NCBI GenBank assembly: GCA_945878115.1
Contig: CAMDVD010000024.1
Location: forward strand, 1-49,408
Length of the DNA stretch: 49,408 nucleotides
From: Chitinophaga pinensis
GTDB lineage: Bacteria > Bacteroidota > Bacteroidia > Chitinophagales > Chitinophagaceae
Reading direction: 5' to 3'
The position numbers were made by a program, and so were the translations under genes. Shown piece after piece: positions 37,160 through 44,765 of this stretch (positions are counted from its first letter, which is position 1; every line of letters starts with the position of its first letter). The notes under the pieces are model-generated. The model did no database searches. It saw only the letters and a program-made list of their open reading frames with translations, and was not told the origin of the DNA.

Positions 37160-37290
37160 CTGGATTTACAATTCCGCACCAATATCAAAGGCTTTGTACT
37201 GCTTAAGCAAGTTGTATACAATCATTAGAAAGATTAAAGCTAATTCATGCTTTAGAAAAATTGTAAAATATAAATTTTGATTTTTTTGTA
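37160..37290. repeat. Diverged direct repeat right of the toxin-antitoxin pair
   Basis: Matches 36205-36345 in order (CTGGATTTACAATTCCGCAC, CCAATATC, AAAGATTAAAGCTAATTCAT, TTTTGATTTTTTT). The two copies bracket the toxin-antitoxin genes. Divergence is perhaps a quarter of positions by eye; no alignment was run. Confidence 0.65.
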
Positions 37291-37334
37291 TTGTATTTAC
37301 GGCCTTTACATACCATTTTTACCCTCTGCGCAAT

Positions 37335-37593
37335 GGCTGAGAAGTTTTACTCAACGGCTGAGGAGTTTTACTCAACGGCTGGGGAGTTTTACTCAACGGC
37401 TGAGAAGTTTTACTGAATGGCTGAGGAATTTTCCGCGACGACTGCGGAGTTTTCCTGAATGGCTGAGGAATTTTCCGCGACGACTGCGGAGTTTTCCTGA
37501 AGGGTCTTTTTTTAAAATCTATCATTAAAACATTTTCCTCAATGGCTGGGGAGTTTTACTGAACGGTTGAGGAGTTTTACTCAATGGCTGAGG
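37335..37593. repeat. 21-bp minisatellite
   Basis: Eight consecutive 21-base units (37335-37502) of consensus GGCTGAGGAGTTTTACTCAAC are followed by a 41-base break and two and a half more units (37544-37593). Unit variants differ in blocks: GGCTGAGGAATTTTCCGCGAC alternates with GACTGCGGAGTTTTCCTGAAT. Each junction CTCAACGGCTGAG can fold (CTCA/TGAG). Because 21 is divisible by three, both strands show open frames; neither looks like a gene. The rest of 37116-37826 holds no gene. Confidence 0.85.
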
Positions 37594-37826
37594 TAAATGT
37601 TTTAACCGTTGGGTAAAAATGCAAAATGGAATTGCGAGGCGACCAATTCAGAAAAATTATTGCTCAACTGGTTTTAATTTCTTGCGCAACCATTCCTCTA
37701 AAATGTAAAATCGCACAGGCTTCATGAAACTAGTTCGCGGAAATTTTTTTAGCTATAGATCGGTATTACGAATAGAATATTGCGAATAGTTGTATAGATA
37801 ACAAGTTGCTTTATAGTATCAATAAT

Positions 37827-38426
37827 CTACTTTTTTCTTCTTATGAGCTTTTGTTTTTCAAACATGTCTTGTCTAAATGTTTCACTCATTATTTCCATGT
37901 CATGTAATAACAATTGTAAGTCGTGTTTATATTTTTCGGTTCCTGAACTGTACCCAGTTTGCCTTGCGTAATCATCCCAATATCTTGTGTCCGGATTGTC
38001 AATTTTTGAAAGTTCAATTGCCTTTTCAAAATCGACTAAACTACCTTCAGAATCGTGGATGTATTGTTTGGTAATTGCCCGGTCATAATAAAAGCTTGCT
38101 TTTGTAGGGTTTTTCTCAATACATTTATCAAAATCATCCAAAGCATCCATATCAAAATTCAAATCTCTTAAGCACATCCCTCTTAAGGAAAATACATCTT
38201 CTTCGTCATAACCTTTTTCTATCGCCATATCCAGAAATTCCAGAGATGCAATTATTTTTTGTTTTCTTCTTTCGGCTGAAAATGATTTACTTAAAACTGA
38301 TTCAGAGAATAACTTTCTTGCAATTTTAAATGCATCTTTACCTTCGAAATAATCGATTGTGTATTTGTTTGATGCCTTGGGTTGTGATGAGGTCTGAGTT
38401 TGAAATATTTTTGAGAACCAATTCAT
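37827..38426 (-). CDS. Tetratricopeptide-repeat protein
   Basis: A 199-residue cytoplasmic protein (no signal peptide) with helical repeats. The run from ~75 to 145 reads as two TPR units (LRGMCLRDLNFDMDALDDFD and YDRAITKQYIHDSEGSLVDF). Flanking helices are less regular and the C-terminus is basic (QKLIRRKK). TPR units mediate protein contact; partners are unknown. It starts 31 bases after the next gene's stop on the same strand, so the two genes may be co-transcribed. Confidence 0.75.
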   Translation of the reverse strand: MNWFSKIFQTQTSSQPKASNKYTIDYFEGKDAFKIARKLFSESVLSKSFSAERRKQKIIASLEFLDMAIEKGYDEEDVFSLRGMCLRDLNFDMDALDDFDKCIEKNPTKASFYYDRAITKQYIHDSEGSLVDFEKAIELSKIDNPDTRYWDDYARQTGYSSGTEKYKHDLQLLLHDMEIMSETFRQDMFEKQKLIRRKK

Positions 38427-38457
38427 TTGTCATGTTTAATAAATTCAAATTCAGCGA

Positions 38458-38952
38458 TTAAATCTTAATAAAGAATGCAAGGAGAAAGCTAGTCACTAAC
38501 ATTTGAAACAATATCCAAAGTGAATCTGTCACTCTCCATTTCTTATTCTCAGTAATTTTCTTTGTATCTATTTTGATAAGAGTAGTGTCTTGGTCATCAT
38601 ATTTATTCAAAATGTCAAAAATCTTATTCCATATAGCTTTTGAACTTGATAAAGAATTTTGAATAAGCCAAGTAAAAATTAAATGCCCAATAAAAATTGC
38701 AATTGAAGATACAATGATTGTACAGCAATCAATTAATGCACTATTCTCACTTTTAAATTTAATAGCTAATACAAGTAAAGTCCACGCGGTCACATTAAAT
38801 TTCCATTGAACATCTCTAGTCTTTTCAAAACGACCAACTTCTGTTTTGTAGATTTCAATAAGCTCCGTCCGTGAATAATTTTTCATAAGATTAATATTTT
38901 GCATAGGTTGACAATTTTTGAAAATTAAAAATTGCAGTTCTAAAATATCCAT
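38458..38952 (-). CDS. Hypothetical membrane protein
   Basis: A protein of 142-164 residues depending on the start (38952, 38904 or 38886). Hydrophobic segments are WTLLVLAIKF, a strong middle pair CTIIVSSIAIFIGHLIFTWL, and the C-terminal LFQMLVTSFLLAFFI. A short charged N-terminus and a Lys-rich loop separate them. No family is recognised. It lies nine bases after the upstream gene's stop, so the genes 39840-38962, this one and the TPR gene probably form one operon. Confidence 0.6.
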   Translation of the reverse strand: MDILELQFLIFKNCQPMQNINLMKNYSRTELIEIYKTEVGRFEKTRDVQWKFNVTAWTLLVLAIKFKSENSALIDCCTIIVSSIAIFIGHLIFTWLIQNSLSSSKAIWNKIFDILNKYDDQDTTLIKIDTKKITENKKWRVTDSLWILFQMLVTSFLLAFFIKI

Positions 38953-38961
38953 TTTTCCAAA

Positions 38962-39840
38962 TCAATGAATTTGTATGCCTTTTACAGTAAGGTTATTAGA
39001 AACATACGCTATCATTACTTTTCCTTCAAATGCTTTCGCATTTTTGCCTGGAATAAAAACCAAAAGAGGATTTACAAAATAGGCTAAAGCAATTCCACCA
39101 GCTAATCTACTTTTACCTTCTACATTACCTTGTCCTGTTCTTAAATTAACTTTCTTTCCATCTACAGATCTTGTACTTGAAAATTCTAATTTAAATTTAC
39201 CTTTTTTGCCAAGAGCTTTTGATCTCTCAGCAGATTCTACATAAGCATTTACTAAAGTCCCTTTTCTAATAACCAATACGCCTTCAATTTCAATATCTTC
39301 AAAAACTTGAAAATTAATTACATCACCTTCTCTAATATCTCTTGAACTAATATCATTTAATAATTGAACTCTTACAATCGTCCCTTCAGTTAAAGTTACT
39401 TCTTCATATGTAATAGACTTGCTTTTAGTTTGAATTGTCGGTTCTCTTTTTACTAATTTTTCCGCATCGTTTTTCTTAGTAGTACTATTTTCATTGTCCT
39501 TTAAATCATCCGAATTGTTATTAGACTCAGCAATATTTTGATTAGGTTCTAGAATTTTTAGATATTCAATATCATTATCTTCTGAAAATTTTCTTTTAAG
39601 CACAGATTCTCCATCTTTATTGTATAGAGTAAAATAGTTCCCGTCAGATTTGTCAATCAAATAATATCCTACATATATTTTGTTTAAATAGATCGAATAT
39701 TTATTTGAACTATTATCGTCCTGCACAAATTTATACTCTCCAATATTATAAATATCACGATGCTGTGCTATTCCTTTATTTGAAAAAAATATAGCTAAGA
39801 ATAAAATAAGATATCTAAATAGAGGTTGGTAATTTTTCAT
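38962..39840 (-). CDS. Hypothetical exported protein, unknown function
   Basis: A 292-residue protein. I chose ATG 39840, which gives signal peptide MKNYQPLFRYLILFLAIFFS...GIAQ and follows a -7 element; the longer frame would overlap nadB. The middle is acidic and low-complexity (~95-125: SNNNSDDLKDNENSTTKK). A beta-rich C-terminal domain (~140-292) carries VRVQLLNDISSRDIREGDVI, GTLVNAYVESA, and GKFKLEF. This domain is also seen in other uncharacterised Bacteroidota proteins (recollection). Function unknown. Confidence 0.65.
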   Translation of the reverse strand: MKNYQPLFRYLILFLAIFFSNKGIAQHRDIYNIGEYKFVQDDNSSNKYSIYLNKIYVGYYLIDKSDGNYFTLYNKDGESVLKRKFSEDNDIEYLKILEPNQNIAESNNNSDDLKDNENSTTKKNDAEKLVKREPTIQTKSKSITYEEVTLTEGTIVRVQLLNDISSRDIREGDVINFQVFEDIEIEGVLVIRKGTLVNAYVESAERSKALGKKGKFKLEFSSTRSVDGKKVNLRTGQGNVEGKSRLAGGIALAYFVNPLLVFIPGKNAKAFEGKVMIAYVSNNLTVKGIQIH

Positions 39841-39871
39841 TGTAATAAAGTTTAAAAATAATTTTCCTTTA

Positions 39872-39879
39872 CAAATGTA
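39872..39879 (-). promoter_or_regulatory. -7 promoter element for the hypothetical gene at 38962-39840
   Basis: TACATTTG on the minus strand matches TAnnTTTG, 31 bases before ATG 39840. It supports that start over the overlapping upstream one. Confidence 0.5.
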
Positions 39880-39958
39880 ATAATAATGGTCAATGATTAT
39901 TATTTTATTCCCGCCCTGAATTTTAAATCCCCAATCAATATTGAAGGATTTAATTTTC

Positions 39959-41560
39959 CTACAACACAATATTCTCCGCCACCGCACTCTTCAACGGATA
40001 ATCTACTGTAAAGTGTAAGCCTCTACTTTCCTTTCTAAACTGTGCGCATTTTACAATTAAGTATGCCACGGTAATCAGGTTACGAAGCTCACATAATTGA
40101 GGCGATAAAGTAGTGGTCTTGTATAGCTCTTCGGTTTCCAGATGTAACAAATCAATTCTCTTCATGGCACGTTCCAAACGCACATTGCTACGCACAATGC
40201 CCACATAATCACTCATCACCAGTTGCAACTCTTTGATGCTTTGGGTAATCAATATCATTTCCTTTGGATCGCTTGTGCCTGCTGCATTCCAATCGGGAAT
40301 ATTTTTTTGCAATGCATATGTATCTATGCACTGCAATGTATCTTCATAACAACGATGACCAAATACAATGGCTTCTAATAATGAATTACTCGCAAGCCGA
40401 TTGGCACCATGTAATCCAGTACTCGATGCCTCGCCACAACAGTATAACCGATGAATAGAAGAGCGTCCCATTTCATCTGTTTTTACACCACCACAACTAT
40501 AATGTGCTGCCGGTGCAACGGGTATCATTTGCTTTGCCACATCAATGCCCAATTGCATGCATTTTTCATAAATATTCGGAAAGTGCTCTTTGAATTTTAC
40601 CATATCCATATCACGACAATCGAGATAAACATGTTCATCACCCAAGCGTTTCAATTCACTATCTATGGCACGTGCTACAATATCGCGAGGTGCTAATGAA
40701 AGCCTATCATCATACTTTTCCATGAAAGCCTCACCAGCACTATTGCGCAATATGGCCCCATCGCCACGCACCGCTTCTGTTATTAAAAATGCTTGCCCAA
40801 ATCTTTTACCCGCTTCAAATAAAGCAGTCGGATGAAACTGTATAAACTCCATATTTTCCATTCTGCCTTTTGCTCTATATGCCATAGCAATACCATCACC
40901 AGTGGCTATTTTGGGATTGGTGGTTGTTCTGTATACTTGTCCGCAACCACCAGTAGCTAAGAGGGTAACTTTGGCAATAATTTTTTCGGTTACATGCGTT
41001 TCTAAATTCAATACATACACACCGTAACATTCTATTTGTGGTGTTGCTTTTGTAACCAATCTACCCAGATGATGTTGCGTAATGATATCTACCACAAAAC
41101 AATAATCTATGATTTTTACATTTTTTAATTGGTGTGCTTTTGCCAATAATGCCCTTTCAATTTCCTTGCCCGTAACATCTTTATAATGTAGTATTCTATT
41201 TTCAGAATGACCGCCTTCTTTGCCCAATTTAAAATCACCATCTTGTTCTTTATCAAAGACTGTCCCCCACTCAATAATTTCTTGCATACGGGCAGGACCT
41301 TCATGCACCACCAATTCCACAATATGCTCATTACACATACCATCTCCAGCAATCAATGTATCTTGAATATGTTTGGCATAACTATCCTTTTCATCATCCA
41401 AAACAGCCGCTACTCCACCTTGCGCATACTTGGTATTGGTTTCATCTTCATTGGTTTTGGTGAGTACCAAAATTTTCAAATCGGGTCTAGCAATGGCTGT
41501 TTTTAAAGCATAGGTAAGTCCAGCAATTCCTGATCCTATAACGAGTACATCTGTGGTCAT
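39959..41560 (-). CDS. nadB: L-aspartate oxidase
   Basis: A 533-residue FAD enzyme that oxidises L-aspartate to iminoaspartate, the first step of de novo NAD synthesis. FAD-binding GSGIAGL lies at 9-15. Conserved blocks GGVAAVL, HSENRILHY, FIQFHPTA, CGGVKTDEMGRSS and GANRLASNSLLEA fill the succinate-dehydrogenase-type flavoprotein fold. I use ATG 41560; an in-frame TTG at 41578 lies inside the promoter element. nadA and nadC are not next to it. Confidence 0.96.
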   Translation of the reverse strand: MTTDVLVIGSGIAGLTYALKTAIARPDLKILVLTKTNEDETNTKYAQGGVAAVLDDEKDSYAKHIQDTLIAGDGMCNEHIVELVVHEGPARMQEIIEWGTVFDKEQDGDFKLGKEGGHSENRILHYKDVTGKEIERALLAKAHQLKNVKIIDYCFVVDIITQHHLGRLVTKATPQIECYGVYVLNLETHVTEKIIAKVTLLATGGCGQVYRTTTNPKIATGDGIAMAYRAKGRMENMEFIQFHPTALFEAGKRFGQAFLITEAVRGDGAILRNSAGEAFMEKYDDRLSLAPRDIVARAIDSELKRLGDEHVYLDCRDMDMVKFKEHFPNIYEKCMQLGIDVAKQMIPVAPAAHYSCGGVKTDEMGRSSIHRLYCCGEASSTGLHGANRLASNSLLEAIVFGHRCYEDTLQCIDTYALQKNIPDWNAAGTSDPKEMILITQSIKELQLVMSDYVGIVRSNVRLERAMKRIDLLHLETEELYKTTTLSPQLCELRNLITVAYLIVKCAQFRKESRGLHFTVDYPLKSAVAENIVL

Positions 41561-41575
41561 ATTTTTTGTATTGTT

Positions 41576-41606
41576 CAAAGATAGAGGCTAATGGAGAATA
41601 TGACAA
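41576..41606 (-). promoter_or_regulatory. nadB: Bacteroidota promoter of nadB
   Basis: TTG (41606-41604), a 20-base spacer and TATCTTTG (41583-41576) on the minus strand. The ATG is 15 bases downstream. Strong by motif and spacing. Confidence 0.65.
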
Positions 41607-41671
41607 GTTATAGAAGGAGCATATATTTTTTATTAGAAAAATGGCAACACCAAATTTATTGTGAGATCTAT

Positions 41672-41762
41672 TAGGGCGGCACGCACGCTATCACTCCAAT
41701 CTTTTTGCTTCAAAGCAAGCAAAAAGGATTTCCGTTCTATCGTTGCCGCAATACACTGCATC
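41672..41762 (+). repeat. Palindromic 'GGATTTCC' element, plus orientation
   Basis: Parts: GGGCGGCACGCACGC, CCAATCTTTTTGCTTC, GAAGC/GCTTG hairpin core, CAAAAAGGATTTCCG, TATCGTTGCCGCAATACA. It recurs in inverted orientation at 42972-43062, enclosing a gene and a tandem array. Other copies are at 12345-12430 and 24053-24135. Confidence 0.75.
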
Positions 41763-41792
41763 TAACGATCTTCCCATTCATTACTTATTCCT

Positions 41793-42305
41793 TTAATTCG
41801 TCTTATAATAGTCTTCCGGATTTGTTGTTCTAAAGTAGTTTTTTTTCATGTCCAAATCATAAAAAAAATCCGCCGACTTATTTGATTTTCTTTTGAATTT
41901 ACCGTCAGCAAATACAGCATATCCAAAGCCACAATAATTTTCTTCATCAACCGTAGTGATTCTCAAACTATTTTTAGTAAAATGAAATGTCCATTTACAG
42001 CCAATTTCTGCATCATCAACCCTTGTATAAAATACGCCAGTATCGCCTTTTAATTTTACTTGTCCATACAACGAACCCATATTGTATGAGGGTGCTCCAC
42101 GATTTAATTCAATGTAAAATAATATTGTGCTGTCTGTTTCGGGGTAAATAAGGATGGTACCTATTCTACCTTTCTCGATGTCTTTTCCGTAACTATAGAT
42201 TCCAGCGTATTTTGTCGTAAAAAATTTATTTTTTGAAACCGTTTTAGTCTGTCCAAAACTAATGAAGGATAAAAATAAAAGTCCCAATAGTATCCTCTGC
42301 TTCAT
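41793..42305 (-). CDS. Hypothetical secreted protein
   Basis: A 170-residue protein (ATG 42305) with signal peptide MKQRILLGLLFLSFISFGQ. The mature part is beta-rich and reads like a lipocalin- or calycin-type small domain: IGTILIYPETDSTILFYIEL, DTGVFYTRVD, WTFHFTKNSLRITT, NYCGFGYAVFADG. Two Cys (in IGCKW and NYCGFG) may pair. No homologous family is claimed. The gene lies between inverted copies of a repeat element. Confidence 0.65.
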   Translation of the reverse strand: MKQRILLGLLFLSFISFGQTKTVSKNKFFTTKYAGIYSYGKDIEKGRIGTILIYPETDSTILFYIELNRGAPSYNMGSLYGQVKLKGDTGVFYTRVDDAEIGCKWTFHFTKNSLRITTVDEENYCGFGYAVFADGKFKRKSNKSADFFYDLDMKKNYFRTTNPEDYYKTN

Positions 42306-42341
42306 TATACTTATGTCGTCATTTACATTTCTGACTATGGT

Positions 42342-42349
42342 CAAATTTA
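42342..42349 (-). promoter_or_regulatory. -7 promoter element for the small secreted protein
   Basis: TAAATTTG on the minus strand fits TAnnTTTG and is 36 bases before ATG 42305. It supports that start rather than an upstream one at 42344. Confidence 0.5.
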
Positions 42350-42438
42350 TACATTGGGGTTCAATTAATTAAATTTTTCGTTAGATGCGAAACTCAACTC
42401 CTTTATGTGTAGCCCGTTTGCAAGTAACTTTTCCAGAA

Positions 42439-42466
42439 TCGCTTTATTAGATAATTAATTTTTACC
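42439..42466 (+). repeat. 28-bp direct repeat, copy 1
   Basis: The run from TCGCTTTATT to TTTTTACC is identical at 43146-43173, just before tolC. Similarity extends left (TTTCCAGAA/TTTCCAATAT). The two copies bound a segment of about 680 bases that contains the tandem array. Confidence 0.8.
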
Positions 42467-42533
42467 CACCCCAAGGTTTGTGTCTTCACAAACCTTATAT
42501 TCATGTGCGTCTTATTGTCATTTCATTCCTACA

Positions 42534-42816
42534 ATCATATCATCCCTACGGGATTTTAAACCGATAATCATTTCATTCCTATAATCATATCATCCTTACG
42601 GGATTTCAGAACCTACAATCATGTCATCCCTACGGGATTCTAAAGCCATAATCAAATAATTCCTAAAATCATATCATCCCTACGGGATTTCAGAACCTAA
42701 AATCATATCATCCCTACGGGATTTCAGAACCTACAATCATGTCATCCCTAGGGGATTCTAAACCCATAATCAAATCATTCCTAAAATCATACCATCCCTA
42801 CGGGATTTCAGAACCT
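42534..42816. repeat. Higher-order tandem array with ATCCCTACGGGAT palindromes
   Basis: Units of 33-34 bases with core ATCATATCATCCCTACGGGATT alternate with 17-base half units such as ATCAAATCATTCCTAAA. Starts are 42534, 42567 (half), 42584, 42618, 42651 (half), 42668, 42702, 42736, 42769 (half) and 42786. The order 34+33+17 makes an 84-base unit present about twice (42584-42667 and 42702-42785). ATCCC/GGGAT forms a small hairpin. No unique spacers exist, so this is not a CRISPR array. Gaps 42350-42438 and 42817-42971 hold no gene. Confidence 0.85.
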
Positions 42817-42971
42817 TATAATTAGACTGTCTATTTGGAATTTCAGAACACTGTAGGGTGACATGAATATAAACAGTTATAGGTAATAAAGGCATAAGAG
42901 GTTATTATAAGTTACTATATTTTTATTTTTAAAAACTTATTAAAAATATCTTCGATGCAAATTATTTTTAA

Positions 42972-43062
42972 CGACTGCATTGCGGCAACGATTGAGTGGA
43001 AATCCTTTTTGCTTGCTCTGAAGCAAAAAGATTGGAATGAAAGCGTGTGCGCCGCCCAACTT
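42972..43062 (-). repeat. Palindromic 'GGATTTCC' element, minus orientation
   Basis: The reverse complement matches 41672-41762 across the GGGCGGC head, CAATCTTTTTGCTTC core, CAAGCAAAAAGGATTTCC and CGTTGCCGCAATGCA tail. Head and hairpin bases differ at a few positions. With the plus copy it forms an inverted pair around 1.2 kb. Confidence 0.75.
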
Positions 43063-43145
43063 ATTTTGAATACATTATTAGTGCCGCAATAATAATAAAT
43101 TATGGCATCATGCCGAATTGCGATTTCTCAAATTCTTTCCAATAT

Positions 43146-43173
43146 TCGCTTTATTAGATAATTAATTTTTACC
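43146..43173 (+). repeat. 28-bp direct repeat, copy 2, in the tolC upstream region
   Basis: Identical to 42439-42466. It ends one base before the tolC -7 element. The same sequence was thus duplicated around the array segment. Confidence 0.8.
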
Positions 43174-43181
43174 TACTTTTG
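43174..43181 (+). promoter_or_regulatory. -7 promoter element abutting the tolC start codon
   Basis: TACTTTTG (TAnnTTTG) ends five bases before ATG 43187. Transcription would begin one or two bases before the start codon, so the message would be essentially leaderless. The layout matches the ZIP gene (34379-34386). Confidence 0.5.
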
Positions 43182-43186
43182 TCCAA

Positions 43187-44749
43187 ATGCAAAAAAACTT
43201 CTGCTACTTCATCCTGTTATCTTTTACAATGCTCGGCATATCCCATTCTGCATTCGCACAACAGGAAAAATCCGTGGCTACCACCACGCAGAAGTTGACA
43301 GAGAAAAGAGAACAAGAATTTCAGGAAATCAAAAGCATGGTGCAATCCCTTTTGCCTGTTCATGCAACAGATGCAACATCGACTATCTGGACTTTAGAAA
43401 AATGTATTGCTTATGCAGTAGAAAATAATTTACAAATTTCAGCAGCGGTACTCAATGAACGCATGGCAAATTTAGTGTACCAACAAAGTAAATACAGTAG
43501 ATTGCCATCACTCAATGGGGATGCTAGTTTGGGCGATAGCTATGGTCGTTCTATTGATCCTACTTCTAGTCAATTGGTTACCAAAGGTTTTTTATATAAT
43601 TCAGTAGGTCTTTCTTCGAATGCACTTTTGTTTGGCTGGTTTCAAAAAAAATATCAAGTAGAACAATATGCTTTAGACCAAGAAGCAACGGTGAATGCCA
43701 ACAAGCAATTGCAAGATGATATTGCATTAAATGTGGCTACTGGTTTTTTACGTGTATTACTTGCTCGCGAACAAGTTAAGGTGAGTGAAGCACAATTAAA
43801 ATTAGATAATGATCAATATACACAAACCGTACAATTTGTAAACGCAGGCAAACTACCTGAGTTGAATGCATTGCAAATGGAGTCGCAGCTTGCCAGTGAT
43901 AGTTCTCGTTTAGTGAGCACACAATCCGATGAGCGTATTGCATTATTACAACTTAAAGCAATCCTCAATTTAAATTTTGAACAAAGCTTTAATATTGCTG
44001 CTCCCGCAATCAATATGGAAGTGGTATCAAGTTTAGATAATTTACCAGTTGCAGAAGTGGTGTATAATATTGCTATTCAAAACCAACATAGCATGAAAGC
44101 CAATACTTTAAAATTATTGTCTGCTTATAAAACCTTGGCTATTGCCAAAGCGATGCAATATCCGCAACTCTCTATTCAAGGTACTTTAGGTACTAATTTT
44201 TCATCTAATGTAAAAGATATCAAAGACTATACTTATGTTGGCCAAACAACTGTAGGTTATGTAAGCGTAGCGGGTACTGATTATCCTATCACACAACCTG
44301 ATTACAAAATCACTACACAAACACGTCCATTTTCCAAACAATACACCGACAATATTAGAGCGAATATTGGGCTGGGATTAAGCATCCCAATTTTTAATGG
44401 TTATGTGTATAAAACAAATATTCAAAAAGCAAAAATTGGATTAGTGAATCAGCAATTTGTCATTGAAACTGACAAACAAAAATTGAAACAAAATATTTAT
44501 ACGGCGTATGAAGAAGCCAAATCTTCATCACAAAAATATGTAGCTGCTATACGTGCCGAAAGCACATCACAACGCGCAGTAGACTTCGCTGTTAAACGAT
44601 ATGCAGTAGGCATGATCAATATGTATGAATATACTTCTATTGTAAATAATTTGTACATGGCAAGTTCTTCAGTCCTTTCTTCCAAATACGATTTAATATT
44701 CAAATTAAAAGTACTGGACTACTACATGGGTCATCCAATTAAACTTTAA
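43187..44749 (+). CDS. TolC-family outer-membrane efflux protein
   Basis: A 520-residue protein with signal peptide MQKNFCYFIL...SAFAQ. Two outer-membrane efflux (OEP) domains of long helices (about 85-285 and 310-510) with alternating small-residue coiled-coil patterns such as VAEVVYNIAIQNQ are separated by a beta-strand segment. It would form the trimeric exit duct of a tripartite pump. It is 16 bases upstream of the adaptor gene and so probably shares a message. Substrate is not readable. The inner-membrane pump is missing from this cluster. Confidence 0.9.
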   Translation: MQKNFCYFILLSFTMLGISHSAFAQQEKSVATTTQKLTEKREQEFQEIKSMVQSLLPVHATDATSTIWTLEKCIAYAVENNLQISAAVLNERMANLVYQQSKYSRLPSLNGDASLGDSYGRSIDPTSSQLVTKGFLYNSVGLSSNALLFGWFQKKYQVEQYALDQEATVNANKQLQDDIALNVATGFLRVLLAREQVKVSEAQLKLDNDQYTQTVQFVNAGKLPELNALQMESQLASDSSRLVSTQSDERIALLQLKAILNLNFEQSFNIAAPAINMEVVSSLDNLPVAEVVYNIAIQNQHSMKANTLKLLSAYKTLAIAKAMQYPQLSIQGTLGTNFSSNVKDIKDYTYVGQTTVGYVSVAGTDYPITQPDYKITTQTRPFSKQYTDNIRANIGLGLSIPIFNGYVYKTNIQKAKIGLVNQQFVIETDKQKLKQNIYTAYEEAKSSSQKYVAAIRAESTSQRAVDFAVKRYAVGMINMYEYTSIVNNLYMASSSVLSSKYDLIFKLKVLDYYMGHPIKL

Positions 44750-44765
44750 TACCAAGAAAAAAAAT

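Noticed and set aside
37277-37528. Open frames on both strands over the minisatellite (83 and 68 residues)
   Set aside because: They arise because the 21-base unit is a multiple of three without stops. The translations are simple repeats (SFTQRLR-like), with no promoter or start support.
42534-42816. Regularly spaced repeats that look like a CRISPR array
   Set aside because: The intervals between cores are themselves repeated, not unique spacers; half units of 17 bases break the period; no cas genes are nearby.
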